This document shows, one piece after another, positions 1 to 8,848 of a DNA stretch of 64,000 nt (the stretch's first letter is position 1; each line of letters starts with the position of its first letter). Made by a program: the position numbers and the translations under genes. Source of the DNA: Nitrospirota bacterium (GTDB taxonomy: Bacteria; Nitrospirota; Thermodesulfovibrionia; Thermodesulfovibrionales; Dissulfurispiraceae); NCBI GenBank assembly GCA_040752355.1, contig JBFMHE010000003.1:62001-126000 (forward strand), in the 5' to 3' direction. The notes under the pieces are model-generated. The model ran no database searches. It was given only the letters and a program-made list of their open reading frames with translations, and was not told the DNA's origin.

Positions 1-2
1 TG

Positions 3-989
3 CACCGACTAAGTGGTGCCGGTCACAGCAATATTGTCACGCGGACGCATGCGGAACTGGACCTCAGGGATCAACGTGCGGTGCAGCAGTTCTTCGAGAG
101 AGAAAAGCCCGAATACGTTTTCCTCGCAGCAGCCAAGGTGGGGGGAATCCTCGCAAACAGTACCTATAAAGCAGAATTTATTTATGATAACCTCATGATA
201 GCCTCAAATATCATACATTCAGCTTATGAGTGTGGAGTTAAAAAACTTTTGAATCTAGGCTCCTCGTGCATCTATCCGAAGCTTGCTCCCCAACCGATGA
301 AAGAGGAGCATCTCTTGACAGGGAGCCTAGAACAGACTAACGAACCGTATGCCATTGCAAAAATTGCAGCTATAAAACTCTGCCGGTACTACAACGAACA
401 GTATGGAACAAGTTTCATTTCTGTAATGCCGACAAACTTGTATGGACCAAATGATAACTTTAATCTAGAAACAGCGCATGTGCTTCCTGCGCTTATAAGA
501 AAGTTCCACCTTGCGAAGCTTTTAGCGGAGAAGAGATATGATGAGATCAAAAGAGACCTTCAGAGATTTCCTGTCGGCTTTCAGTCTGCTATCAGCCATG
601 ATTTTGAGCTTGTTCTAAATAAGCTAGGCATTTTTGCAGACCGTGTTGTCCTCTGGGGCAGCGGAGAGCCTTATAGGGAATTTTTGTATATAGATGATCT
701 TGCTGATGCCTGTGTGCATTTAATGAAAAAATTCGATTATAAGGATATTGGAGAGTTTGTAAACGTTGGTTCAGGAGAGGATATAAAGATAAAAGAGCTC
801 GTCGGTTTAGCTAAAAGCTTAGTAGGCTTTGAGGGAAGAGTAGAGTTTGATACAACAAAACCGGATGGCACCCCTAGGAAACTGTTAGATGTAAGCAGGA
901 TAGAAATGCTGGGATGGAAGCCGAAAGTAAGCTTGTCCACAGGAATACAAACTACCTATAAGTGGTATTTAGAGTCTCTAAAAAAATGA
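3..989 (+). CDS. fcl: GDP-L-fucose synthase, 5'-truncated by window edge
   Basis: SDR-family epimerase/reductase that turns GDP-4-keto-6-deoxy-D-mannose into GDP-L-fucose in the cytoplasm. The frame is open from base 3 and already reads like the family before the first in-frame start (GTG at 81), so the true start lies left of the window. Visible family blocks are the AAAKVGG segment, [15 protein letters not shown] with the catalytic Tyr-x3-Lys, MPTNLYGP and the WGSG-x-REF block near the C-terminus. Only the glycine-rich NAD(P) loop is largely missing. A gmd gene for the preceding dehydratase is expected upstream but is not visible. An IS element begins 27 nt after the stop codon. Confidence 0.93.
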   Translation, partial: HRLSGAGHSNIVTRTHAELDLRDQRAVQQFFEREKPEYVFLAAAKVGGILANSTYKAEFIYDNLMIASNIIHSAYECGVKKLLNLGSSCIYPKLAPQPMKEEHLLTGSLEQTNEPYAIAKIAAIKLCRYYNEQYGTSFISVMPTNLYGPNDNFNLETAHVLPALIRKFHLAKLLAEKRYDEIKRDLQRFPVGFQSAISHDFELVLNKLGIFADRVVLWGSGEPYREFLYIDDLADACVHLMKKFDYKDIGEFVNVGSGEDIKIKELVGLAKSLVGFEGRVEFDTTKPDGTPRKLLDVSRIEMLGWKPKVSLSTGIQTTYKWYLESLKK

Positions 990-1016
990 ATTTGTTGTTC
1001 GGGCTCGAAAGATTTA

Positions 1017-1028
1017 TTAACCCGGCGA
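1017..1028 (+). repeat. Left terminal inverted repeat of the IS630 element
   Basis: A 12-nt sequence identical to the reverse complement of 2116-2127. The target TA lies just outside at 1015-1016. Confidence 0.88.
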
Positions 1029-1066
1029 CAAAACAGTGAGCTTAGGAAGTATGACAGAATATAAGT

Positions 1067-2101
1067 ATGGAGAAGTTAGATGCACGAAGGTTCAATCAAG
1101 AGACGCAGTACCAGCTACGGAGGCAAGTAGTACGGCTCCGCGAGCGGGGGATGAAATACAAGGAAATAGCTGAGATAGTCGGCATAACATACAACCATGC
1201 TCGAACGATTTACAAGCGATATGAACGTGGAGGACTACAGGCAATCGCCAAGCGTAAACGGGGGCGGCGGTTGGGTGAACATCGGACCTTATCGGCAGGG
1301 CAGGAGGCTGCGATACAAGGGATGATACAAGATAAGACACCCGACTCCTATGGTATGCCGTATGCGTTATGGAACAGAGAGGCAATCCAGCAGTTGATAA
1401 AGAGGCAGTATGGGATAAAGATGCCGATCCGAACCGTGGGAGATTATTTAAGGCGGTGGGGATTTACTCCTCAGAAGCCGTTAAAGAGGGCCTATGAGCA
1501 GGACCCTGGGGCGGTGCAGCGGTGGTTAGATCATGATTATCCGAAGATAGCTGCACGAGCCAAAGCAGAGGGAGCGTCCATGCACTGGTGTGACGAGACG
1601 GGTCTCAGAAGTGATGAGAATCGGCGCAGAGGGTATGCGCCCAGAGGGAAGACTCCGGTCGTCCACATAAACGTTAACCGAAAGAGTGTCAGTATGATTT
1701 CGGCAATTACCAATCAGGGCAAGGTACGGTTTATGGTGCTTGAGAGCGGCATCACGGTGCCTCTTCTGATTACGTTTTTAGAGCAATTGCTCAAGGATGT
1801 AGAGCAGAAGGTATTTGTAATTCTGGATAATCTCAGGGCGCACCATAGCAAAGAAGTAAGGGAATGGGCAGAAAAACATAACAAGAGAATAGCATTGTTC
1901 TATCTGCCGCCGTATTCACCGGAGCTGAATCCTGACGAATATCTTAATGGAGATATGAAGGCAGCGGTTCTGTCAGGGACACCTGCACGGAGCAAACGCG
2001 AGTTGAAAAGAAAGGTTCTGTCTCATATGCGGAAGCTCCAGAAGCTCCCCGGACGGGTACAGAAATATTTCGATCACCCATGTATAAAATATGCGGCGTA
2101 A
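1067..2101 (+). CDS. IS630-family DDE transposase
   Basis: A 344-residue transposase with an N-terminal helix-turn-helix (about 15-60: RLRERGMKYKEIAEIVGIT and following) and a C-terminal RNase-H-like DDE domain. Candidate catalytic residues are D177 in HWCDETG, D255 in VILDNLRAHHS, and D291/E292 in the ELNPDEYLN segment that matches the IS630 LNPxE block. Length and domain order are normal for a single-frame IS630 transposase, with no frameshift. The gene ends 14 nt before the right inverted repeat. Confidence 0.93.
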   Translation: MEKLDARRFNQETQYQLRRQVVRLRERGMKYKEIAEIVGITYNHARTIYKRYERGGLQAIAKRKRGRRLGEHRTLSAGQEAAIQGMIQDKTPDSYGMPYALWNREAIQQLIKRQYGIKMPIRTVGDYLRRWGFTPQKPLKRAYEQDPGAVQRWLDHDYPKIAARAKAEGASMHWCDETGLRSDENRRRGYAPRGKTPVVHINVNRKSVSMISAITNQGKVRFMVLESGITVPLLITFLEQLLKDVEQKVFVILDNLRAHHSKEVREWAEKHNKRIALFYLPPYSPELNPDEYLNGDMKAAVLSGTPARSKRELKRKVLSHMRKLQKLPGRVQKYFDHPCIKYAA

Positions 2102-2115
2102 TGCCGACTATTAAA

Positions 2116-2127
2116 TCGCCGGGTTAA
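2116..2127 (-). repeat. Right terminal inverted repeat of the IS630 element
   Basis: The perfect 12-nt complement of 1017-1028, followed by the flanking TA at 2128-2129. Confidence 0.88.
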
Positions 2128-2128
2128 T

Positions 2129-2256
2129 AGAAGCACTGATTTCGATGAGAACGCTAAGCGGCTCAAGAGGAAAATCATTTCACTGCCCTGCCACAAACTC
2201 AGGACGTAGCCATCAGAGCTTTACAGTATAAACAGTTAAAATTCAAATTTTATTAG
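2129..2256 (+). pseudogene. Possible decayed 3' tail of an unknown gene
   Basis: The stretch right of the IS reads as protein-like sequence in two frames. The first ends ...LKRKIISLPCHKL and stops at 2207-2209. The second continues as QDVAIRALQYKQLKFKFY and stops at 2254-2256. A one-base shift near 2200 would join them into one C-terminal tail. The SLPCH-type ending faintly recalls DegT-family aminotransferase C-termini, but the piece is too short to assign. It may be what remains of a gene lost when the IS arrived, or it may be chance. Confidence 0.3.
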
Positions 2257-2269
2257 ACGGGGGCTATTT

Positions 2270-3049
2270 ATGAGAACTGCAGGAGCAGAGAGTGGGAATT
2301 CTAATAATGAAATAAGTTTATTTGATTATTGGGGGATGTTGGTAAAAGGAAGAGGCATTATTATCGGGATTGTTCTGATTTCGGTGGTTATAACCGCTTC
2401 TCTTGCCTTTTTGGCCCCGACAGTTTATCAAGGAGAAGGCGTATTAAAGGTTTCAACGGATGGTGTTATAACAGCAAAAGCAGTGGGTGATATCATCAAC
2501 GGGGAAAGAGCGGACGTAATTTTTCCTAAGAATGCAGATTCCGTAGAAAGTCATAGAGCAGGTGAGGGGAAGGGATCTGCCGATAAGTTAATTATTACGA
2601 TTGAGGGGAAAAAAGCCGACCTCCTCCAGCATTCATTTGTGGAACTTCTTGAATTCGTGAATAATCTTCCTGAAATACAACGATCGATTGAAAGCGAGAA
2701 GGAAAAACTTGCTCTGCAATTGAAAGAATTGACAATTTTAGTAAAAGATTCTGAAGGAGCTAACAAGCATTTAGAAAGAGCGAATAAAGAGGGGAGAGCG
2801 GTTTTCATAGGGATTACTCCCGTACAACTGAACAAAGCAATTCTCGATGCAAAGGTCGAACGGCTCGTTGTAGAGCACAAGCTCAAAAAGCTCACTGGCA
2901 TTGAACCGATCGGTAAGCTGATAATTACAAAAAAGCCGAATAAACTGAAAAGAAAAGTAGTACTCGCAGGCATGTCAGGGCTCTTTGTAGGAATATTCAT
3001 CGTGTCTATTATGCAATATCGAAGAAGACAATCAGGTATTCTAGCGTGA
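2270..3049 (+). CDS. Wzz-like polysaccharide chain-length determinant
   Basis: A 259-residue inner-membrane protein with the Wzz layout: a cytoplasmic N-terminus, a transmembrane helix at about 29-49, a periplasmic middle part with coiled-coil-like charged helices (about 145-215), and a second membrane helix at about 231-248. The N-terminal NEISLFDYWGMLVKGR block is typical of Wzz/polysaccharide co-polymerase proteins, which set O-antigen or capsule chain length with Wzy. No C-terminal tyrosine kinase is fused, and the protein is slightly shorter than typical Wzz. A GGGGG-type ribosome site precedes the ATG. It opens the long glycan operon. Confidence 0.8.
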   Translation: MRTAGAESGNSNNEISLFDYWGMLVKGRGIIIGIVLISVVITASLAFLAPTVYQGEGVLKVSTDGVITAKAVGDIINGERADVIFPKNADSVESHRAGEGKGSADKLIITIEGKKADLLQHSFVELLEFVNNLPEIQRSIESEKEKLALQLKELTILVKDSEGANKHLERANKEGRAVFIGITPVQLNKAILDAKVERLVVEHKLKKLTGIEPIGKLIITKKPNKLKRKVVLAGMSGLFVGIFIVSIMQYRRRQSGILA

Positions 3050-3117
3050 CCTCACGTGCCGTCTGGAACGCCAGGTGAGGGTCCGTATAGCGGCTTCTAC
3101 AAGAAGCGCTACCGTGC

Positions 3118-3837
3118 ATGAAAAAAGCCATTCTCATCCAATCAAGACTGTCGTCAAAGCGGTTTCCGAAAAAAATGTTGCAATTGATCAATGGGGTACC
3201 ATTAGTCGAGTTTGTCTATCGACGGTGTTGCAGGTCATCGGGCGCCGATGTTGTTTCCGTTATTACATCGGCAGACCCAACCGATGATGAGCTTTCTGAG
3301 TACTGCAGCGGGAGGGGAATCGATGTTTTTCGGGGTTCGCTTCATAATGTCCTCAAAAGGTATATTGATGCAGCTGCGTTCTATGAGGCGCCTCTCCTGT
3401 CAAGAGTATGCGGGGACTCGCCTTTCGTTGACGTGACGCTTATTGATGCCATGTTCCAAATGATCGAGAATGAGTGCCTCGACTATGTAGCGCCTAATAA
3501 GGAAACGTGCATTGCCGGGCTGGATTCCGAGGTCGTTACATTAAGCTCTTTGAAAAGAGTTTTGGAAGGCGATGTTGCTTCTGATGAATTAGAACATGTG
3601 ACCCTGCACATTAAGAATAATCGCGAGATGTTCAAAGCAAGGTTGTTGGAAGTGAATTTGAGACCGACTTCTTTGTCTAACGTCTCTCTTACAGTAGATT
3701 ACCCTGAAGATATGACCTTTTGCTGTGCGATTGCCGAAATGCTGGGTGGGCGCTTTGACTTCTCGTCGTCAGAGATACTACAGATAGTGCATAGCAATGG
3801 TTTTAGAAATCATTACGGAGGAGGATATGGATTATAA
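3118..3837 (+). CDS. SpsF/NeuA-like cytidylyltransferase family protein
   Basis: A 239-residue nucleotidyltransferase of the cytidylyltransferase superfamily (SpsF, KdsB and NeuA relatives). The N-terminal AILIQSRLSSKRFPKKML block is the nucleotide-binding signature (usually xxxQARxxSxRxPGK, with the Gly replaced by Lys here). RVCGDSPFVD and VDYPEDM are further family blocks. SpsF-type proteins activate unusual sugars, probably as CMP derivatives, in glycan and spore-coat clusters. The next gene overlaps its end by 11 nt, so they are translationally coupled. A second member of the family lies at 19876. The substrate cannot be read from the sequence. Confidence 0.8.
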   Translation: MKKAILIQSRLSSKRFPKKMLQLINGVPLVEFVYRRCCRSSGADVVSVITSADPTDDELSEYCSGRGIDVFRGSLHNVLKRYIDAAAFYEAPLLSRVCGDSPFVDVTLIDAMFQMIENECLDYVAPNKETCIAGLDSEVVTLSSLKRVLEGDVASDELEHVTLHIKNNREMFKARLLEVNLRPTSLSNVSLTVDYPEDMTFCCAIAEMLGGRFDFSSSEILQIVHSNGFRNHYGGGYGL

Positions 3838-4687
3838 GGCACCGTCTTTTCCAAGGCGAATAGAGATAGAACTGGTAAGTGATTGCAACCTCAGGTGTGT
3901 ATATTGCCCCCGTCATTATGTAAACGACCTCAAAGGTTATATTAATGTCGAGCCTTTTAAAAAAATTGTCGATGAAGCGAGCGCTTATCCGGAAACGATA
4001 ATTGTGCTTCACCGAAGAGGGGAAAGTATGCTACATCCCCATTTCACTGATATGCTCGGGTATATTGCGGGAAAGTTTAAGGAAGTGCAGCTGGCAACAA
4101 ATGCAACAGTTTTGAATGAAGATAAATTTGATGCTTTAACTAATGCCCTTACCTTCATTTCTTTTAGCCTGGACGCTCCTGAGACATATGATAAAATAAG
4201 AATCCCTGCAAAATATCATGCTGTCGAAAAGAAGATCTTAAATTTTCTGCGGTTTAATGGGGGTAAAGTAAAAACACAAGCCTCTATGGTTAGGACCGAA
4301 ACAACTGCTCCTGAGGATGTACAGACTTTCAAAAGAATCTGGGAGGGAAAAGTTGATAGGGTAAGGATTTATGAGGAGCATTCAAAAGGTGGAGTTTTCG
4401 GCGCGCTAAAAGCTCCGAGAGAAGGAAGAAAACCGTGTTTTATGCCTATCTATGAGTTATTAATCTATGATGACGGTAAAGTTGGCAGATGCAATCACGA
4501 CTGGAATGGGCATCCTCTTGGTGATGTTACCGCAAATACAATAGAGGAGGTGTGGAATAGCGAGCCATATGAGAGGCTGAGAAATCAGCATCGGCATCTA
4601 ACCTTTACCGATCCTGTTTGCGCTGGCTGCGACTCCTGGTACCCTGAGATGGGTTTGCAGGGAACCGGCGAGGTGATAGAGAAATGA
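3827..4687 (+). CDS. Radical SAM protein with SPASM-like C-terminus
   Basis: A 286-residue protein. The start at 3827 is chosen because GGAGGAGG precedes it; an upstream in-frame ATG at 3797 lacks such a site. The radical SAM cluster motif C-x3-C-x2-C is C20, C24 and C27 (SDCNLRCVYC), followed by the partial TIM barrel. The C-terminal part has CFMP, GRCNHDW and DPVCAGC Cys clusters, as in SPASM/Twitch auxiliary Fe-S domains. Such enzymes in glycan loci can modify sugar or lipid intermediates by radical chemistry. It sits between a cytidylyltransferase and a DegT aminotransferase, overlapping both, which hints at sugar modification. The reaction is unknown. Confidence 0.82.
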   Translation: MDYKAPSFPRRIEIELVSDCNLRCVYCPRHYVNDLKGYINVEPFKKIVDEASAYPETIIVLHRRGESMLHPHFTDMLGYIAGKFKEVQLATNATVLNEDKFDALTNALTFISFSLDAPETYDKIRIPAKYHAVEKKILNFLRFNGGKVKTQASMVRTETTAPEDVQTFKRIWEGKVDRVRIYEEHSKGGVFGALKAPREGRKPCFMPIYELLIYDDGKVGRCNHDWNGHPLGDVTANTIEEVWNSEPYERLRNQHRHLTFTDPVCAGCDSWYPEMGLQGTGEVIEK

Positions 4688-5826
4688 TACGAAAAGATTT
4701 CTTGCCTCTTGCTAGACCATCCATTGCCGAAGACGATATCACGGCTGCTATTGAAGTGCTGCAGTCCGGGTGGTGGACAACGGGCCCGAAGGTTACCGAG
4801 TTCGAAAACGCTGTGGCTGAGTACCTTTGCAATGAAGAAAAGCTCTATACGGCTGCACTTAACTCTTGCACCTCCGGGCTCCATCTCTCACTTAACGCCC
4901 TCCAGGTCGGGAAAGGAGACGAGGTTATTGTTCCCACATGGACTTTTGCGGCAACGGCGCAAGTTGTCGAATGGGTCGGAGCAAAGCTCGTTTTGTGCGA
5001 CATCGAAGAAAGCACGCTGAGCATCGACCTTACTAAAGCTGAGCGCCTCATTTCTCCGCGAACAAAGGCTATAATACCCGTACATATTGCTGGATATCCT
5101 TGTAATATGCACGCCTTAAAGGAGTTTGCAGATAAACACAAACTCTCCGTCATAGAAGACGCGGCGCATGCCTTCGGCACGCGATATAAGGGGAGGAAAA
5201 TCGGAGACTTTTCTGATGTGACGGTGTTTAGCTTTTATGCAACAAAGAATCTTGCGATGGGCGAGGGAGGGGTTGTTGTCGCGAAGAACGAAGAGCTTAT
5301 TGAGAAAATAAGAAAATTAGGGTACTTCGGTATCAACAAAAAAGCATTTCAGCGGTATGATAAATGCGGGAATTGGTTTTACGATATAGAAGAACTGGGA
5401 TTTAAATATAACCTGGACAGCGTGCATGCGGCAATTGGTATTTCACAGCTTAAACGATTGGATAAGATGAACGAGCGTCGCAGAGAAATTGCTGCACAAT
5501 ACAAAGCACGATTGACGAAGAGGCTATCGTTTTTTGAGGATAGGGACGAACATTATCATACCTACCATCTCTTTATGATAAAGCTCCCTGCAGAGATAGA
5601 GCGGAACAGCTTTATTGAAGCTCTCAAGGAGAACAACATTGGCGCCAGCGTCCATTTCATTCCCTTGCATCTGCACAGCTATTACAGAGGCGCATTCAGC
5701 GGAAACGATTTTCCTGTTGCAAATGCTGTGTTTAATCGGATAGTATCCATTCCTATGTTTCCCTCCATGACCGATGCTGATGTGGATTACGTGATCGGCC
5801 ATATAAATGATATCGTAGGAGAATGA
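4684..5826 (+). CDS. DegT/DnrJ/EryC1/StrS-family sugar aminotransferase
   Basis: A 380-residue PLP-dependent aminotransferase that would place an amino group on a keto nucleotide sugar. K188 in FSFYATKNLAMGEGG is the PLP Schiff-base lysine. SCTSGLHLSL, PTWTFAATA and IEDAAHAFG are further family blocks. The N-terminal PLARPSI and the GWWTTGP element are typical of UDP-4-keto sugar aminotransferases of the PseC/ArnB type. The start shares ATGA with the upstream radical SAM stop, and the next start overlaps this stop. No partner dehydratase is adjacent; the nearest in the window are at 40111 and 45521. Confidence 0.88.
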   Translation: MIRKDFLPLARPSIAEDDITAAIEVLQSGWWTTGPKVTEFENAVAEYLCNEEKLYTAALNSCTSGLHLSLNALQVGKGDEVIVPTWTFAATAQVVEWVGAKLVLCDIEESTLSIDLTKAERLISPRTKAIIPVHIAGYPCNMHALKEFADKHKLSVIEDAAHAFGTRYKGRKIGDFSDVTVFSFYATKNLAMGEGGVVVAKNEELIEKIRKLGYFGINKKAFQRYDKCGNWFYDIEELGFKYNLDSVHAAIGISQLKRLDKMNERRREIAAQYKARLTKRLSFFEDRDEHYHTYHLFMIKLPAEIERNSFIEALKENNIGASVHFIPLHLHSYYRGAFSGNDFPVANAVFNRIVSIPMFPSMTDADVDYVIGHINDIVGE

Positions 5827-5828
5827 TT

Positions 5829-7163
5829 ATGAGAGAGAGGAGAAGAGGAGCTTTTGAGTTTATCGAGCAGGTATTAGCGCAGAAAACAGTATCCGTATGG
5901 GGAATCGGCTATCTCGGGTTTACTACAATATTGAAGCTGCAATCGAAGGGCTTCAGAGCTAATAACTATAATTTCGATAAGATAACAAGGCGTGATATAA
6001 AAGACGGCATTTATCCTTCAGAAATGTTGGAAAGCAGATGGTCGGTAAGGTCGGATGTCCCCCCTCTCGATATCGAAAAGACTAACATCCTGACTGAGCC
6101 TGATGAAATGTTTTCCTCAAATGTTCAAATTATCTCTCTTCCTCTTGAAGCAAACAGTGAGGACAGGGCGTTCCAGTCTATTCTAAAGGAATTTATCAAG
6201 AACAAGAAGAGATTGGCGGATTCTCTAGTCATTTTTCAATCTGCGTGCATCCCTGGAGAAATAGAGAGCCACTTCATCGAGGAATTATCTAAAGAGTCTG
6301 TCGATTGCGCTTTTGCTTCAGCGTTCAGGAGCGATTGGACTGTTGAGGAGTTCTTCAGTGATACAAGCCCTAGGATTCTGGCAGGATATGATGACCGCTC
6401 AACAGAGTGGGCGGAGGCTTTCTTCACTCTTTTTGATATCCCCTATGAAGTACTCCCTTCCATAAAGGAAGCTGAAATCTTCGAAAATACAAAGAACTCA
6501 CTTCGCTACGCACTCTCGGCTTTTTTAAATCAGGTGGCCCTTGCTTATCCAGGCACAAATATCAGGAAGATGGTTGAATTGCTGAGACACAACATAGAGT
6601 TGGAAGCCTCGCCCATCAATGTGGGGTCGAGCAATTTTAGGATGTTTAATGCTATCGGTAATATGCTCAAAGGGGCTGAGCGTCCTGAATACTTATCGCT
6701 GCTGAAGGAAGCACAAACAGTGAACCTCTCCAATTTATTATATTACGCAGACATCTTAACCCGTAGCGAGATCACATCGGTCACTATCCTCGGCCTATCT
6801 GCACAGGGAGACTTAAAGGATATACGGTTTTCTCCTTCATTAATACTGGCGCAGTACTTGCACCAGAGCAATATAAAAGTATTTATAAATGATCCCCATT
6901 TTTCTGAAGAAGAACTGAAGCAAATACTGCCTTATGCTGACACGATTTCCATAGCACGAGATCCCATCACGACTGATGTGGTTATTGTCATGGTGGATCA
7001 TAAAGAGTACAGATACCTTACTCAAAAAGACCTTGATGGGCTGAACATTCCTAAAAGCAAGATAGTTATTGATAACGTGGGCCTGTTCAAGAAATATTCT
7101 TTTCCCGAAGGTACCCTTTACCACACCCCCGGTGATGGCAGCCTCAAGGCGCTAGAGAGTTAA
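5829..7163 (+). CDS. UDP-glucose/GDP-mannose dehydrogenase-like protein lacking the catalytic Cys
   Basis: A 444-residue protein with the three-part layout of nucleotide-sugar 6-dehydrogenases. It has an N-terminal NAD loop VWGIGYLG (G25, G27, G30), a CIPGEIE segment at the usual PGT position, a long central helix with EIFENTKNSLRYALSAFLNQ, and a C-terminal UDP-binding-like domain (ILGLSAQGDLKDIRFSP). The GFGGxCxPKD block that carries the catalytic Cys reads ASPINVGSSNFRMFNA, so that Cys is missing. NAD-dependent oxidation to a uronic acid through a thioester is therefore doubtful. It may catalyse another redox step or have a non-catalytic role. The start at 5829 is chosen because AGGAG ends 7 nt upstream; an ATG at 5823 is too close. 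It precedes an asparagine synthetase by 2 nt. Confidence 0.75.
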   Translation: MRERRRGAFEFIEQVLAQKTVSVWGIGYLGFTTILKLQSKGFRANNYNFDKITRRDIKDGIYPSEMLESRWSVRSDVPPLDIEKTNILTEPDEMFSSNVQIISLPLEANSEDRAFQSILKEFIKNKKRLADSLVIFQSACIPGEIESHFIEELSKESVDCAFASAFRSDWTVEEFFSDTSPRILAGYDDRSTEWAEAFFTLFDIPYEVLPSIKEAEIFENTKNSLRYALSAFLNQVALAYPGTNIRKMVELLRHNIELEASPINVGSSNFRMFNAIGNMLKGAERPEYLSLLKEAQTVNLSNLLYYADILTRSEITSVTILGLSAQGDLKDIRFSPSLILAQYLHQSNIKVFINDPHFSEEELKQILPYADTISIARDPITTDVVIVMVDHKEYRYLTQKDLDGLNIPKSKIVIDNVGLFKKYSFPEGTLYHTPGDGSLKALES

Positions 7164-7165
7164 TC

Positions 7166-8848
7166 ATGTGCGGGATTGCCGGCATAGTAACCTACTCGCG
7201 CAGTCATGAGGGGGGAGCAATGGTTAAGGGCATGCTCAGTAAGATGCCCTATCGGGGACCCGATCAGTCGGGAGTGGAAACCCGCGATAATGTCACCTTG
7301 GGAATGGCTCGTCTGAGCATTATTGACAGAGAACACCACAAAATTCCCTATGCGGATGCCTTCGGAAAGTACATGATTGTGTATAACGGCGAAATCTATA
7401 ACCATGACACGCTGAAACACTCCTTGAGATCAAGGTGCCATTTTCAAACAGCTTCAGATGCAGAAACCGTGCTCTACAACTTTATGGAGAAAGGCATCGA
7501 CTCGCTGCATGATTATAACGGGATGTACGCATTTGCCCTCTATGATTCCGTCAATAAAGAACTATATATCGCAAGAGATAAAACGGGAGAGAAACCCTTA
7601 TATTACGCTTATACTAAAGACTACTTCGTCTTCGCTAGTGAAATGAAGTGTTTGCTTCAGGTTGTTCCTGCCGAGCTTAACAACGATGCGGTGTCCTATC
7701 GCGCCTACGAGTTTACTGTGGGCGCTGAAACACTTTTTAAGAACATTTATTCACTGGGGCCGGGGGAGTATATACGAGTGAAGGATGGCAGGGTTTCAGT
7801 CCAAAGCTATTGGAAAGTTTGGGATAAACTGGTAGACGTCAAGACCGATGAGAAGGGAATACTGGATGATCTGGCAGAGCTTCTAGAGGACGCGATTCTT
7901 TTAAGGACAAAAAACTGCGCGCATAAGTATTGTGCATTTATCAGCGGCGGCGTGGACAGCTCCCTTGTGGCAAGTATTGCAAAACCTGACTATATCTTTA
8001 CTGCACATTATGATTACGACGATTTTGACGAACTCGACTATGCGAAGCTATTGGCACGGCACATTCAAAGGGATCTCGTTGTCATTACCCCCACAAAGGA
8101 AGATTTTATGAGGACCCGCAACGATATTATCTATCACCTCGACACTCCCTGTACGTGGACCAGTTTTACTCTTTGGATGCTGTTTTCTCGCACAAAGGAA
8201 GAAGGGCTGAAGGTGGTAATGACAGGTGACGGTGCTGATGAGATATTCGGGGGGTACCATAGATATCATCTCCTGCATCACGATGAGCAGATTCATAAAC
8301 TGGAGGCGATGCAGCAATACAGCTATTTAATCAATAGGTATTACGGCAGTCCAGTGGATAGATACTTACGACTGGTCAATAGACACGAGAATCAATATGA
8401 CGAGAGGATAAACGGGTATCTTCGGGAGTCCTTGAAGTTCTACTACGAAAAAGCAAAGGGGGATGTCATCCATTTCATGGGACTCAATGACTTTTATTCC
8501 ACGATGCAGGTTTTATTGCAGATGGCCGATCGGTTGAGCATGGCATTCAGCATTGAAAACCGATCGCCCTTTTTGGACTACCGCCTCGTCCAGTATGCGT
8601 TTTCTATGCCTTCAAAATACAAGATAAGGAACGGTATAACAAAATGGGCGCTCAAGGAAGTATCTAAAAAGTTCATCCCTAAAGAAATCGCCAGCAGAAT
8701 CGACAAGCGGGGATTTTCCGCACCTGTTAATAAGTGGTTTGGCTGGGATAAAAATGGAAAATACGATAGGAGAGGTTATAAAGATATCGTATTTGATGAT
8801 TGGATAAAAAGATTCGGGGTGTCTAAAAATGAGATGTCTATTATGTAA
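7166..8848 (+). CDS. Asparagine synthetase-like amidotransferase 1 (AsnB family)
   Basis: A 560-residue class II glutamine amidotransferase/ATP-dependent synthetase. The nucleophile Cys2 follows the initiator Met (MCGIAGIV). Glutamine-site residues are present in ARLSIID, NGEIYN and SDAET. The synthetase domain has its PP-loop SGGVDSS at about 260 and GDGADEIFGGY downstream. Genuine AsnB makes asparagine. In glycan loci such homologues (for example WbpS of Pseudomonas aeruginosa) are linked to amidation of uronic acids, which I infer here from context. It follows the dehydrogenase-like gene by 2 nt, and the next gene overlaps its end by 20 nt. It is somewhat shorter than the other homologues in the window. 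Confidence 0.87.
   Translation: MCGIAGIVTYSRSHEGGAMVKGMLSKMPYRGPDQSGVETRDNVTLGMARLSIIDREHHKIPYADAFGKYMIVYNGEIYNHDTLKHSLRSRCHFQTASDAETVLYNFMEKGIDSLHDYNGMYAFALYDSVNKELYIARDKTGEKPLYYAYTKDYFVFASEMKCLLQVVPAELNNDAVSYRAYEFTVGAETLFKNIYSLGPGEYIRVKDGRVSVQSYWKVWDKLVDVKTDEKGILDDLAELLEDAILLRTKNCAHKYCAFISGGVDSSLVASIAKPDYIFTAHYDYDDFDELDYAKLLARHIQRDLVVITPTKEDFMRTRNDIIYHLDTPCTWTSFTLWMLFSRTKEEGLKVVMTGDGADEIFGGYHRYHLLHHDEQIHKLEAMQQYSYLINRYYGSPVDRYLRLVNRHENQYDERINGYLRESLKFYYEKAKGDVIHFMGLNDFYSTMQVLLQMADRLSMAFSIENRSPFLDYRLVQYAFSMPSKYKIRNGITKWALKEVSKKFIPKEIASRIDKRGFSAPVNKWFGWDKNGKYDRRGYKDIVFDDWIKRFGVSKNEMSIM

Larger units (their letters stand above)
1017..2127 (+). mobile_element. IS630-family insertion sequence, apparently intact
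   Basis: An element of about 1.1 kb containing one transposase gene. It is bounded by perfect 12-bp inverted repeats: TTAACCCGGCGA at 1017-1028 and its complement at 2116-2127. A TA dinucleotide lies directly outside each end (1015-1016 and 2128-2129), as expected for IS630/Tc1-type insertion, which duplicates TA. The transposase frame is uninterrupted and keeps its catalytic residues, so the copy may be active. It separates fcl from the wzz-like gene and may have disrupted what lay between them. Confidence 0.9.

Noticed and set aside
3050-3117. Hairpin CCTCAC/GTGAGG between the wzz-like and cytidylyltransferase genes as a terminator
   Set aside because: The stem is only about 6 bp with a long loop and no T run, and downstream genes look co-transcribed.
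3797-3826. Upstream ATG for the radical SAM gene
   Set aside because: It lies within the previous gene without a ribosome site, whereas GGAGGAGG directly precedes the ATG at 3827.
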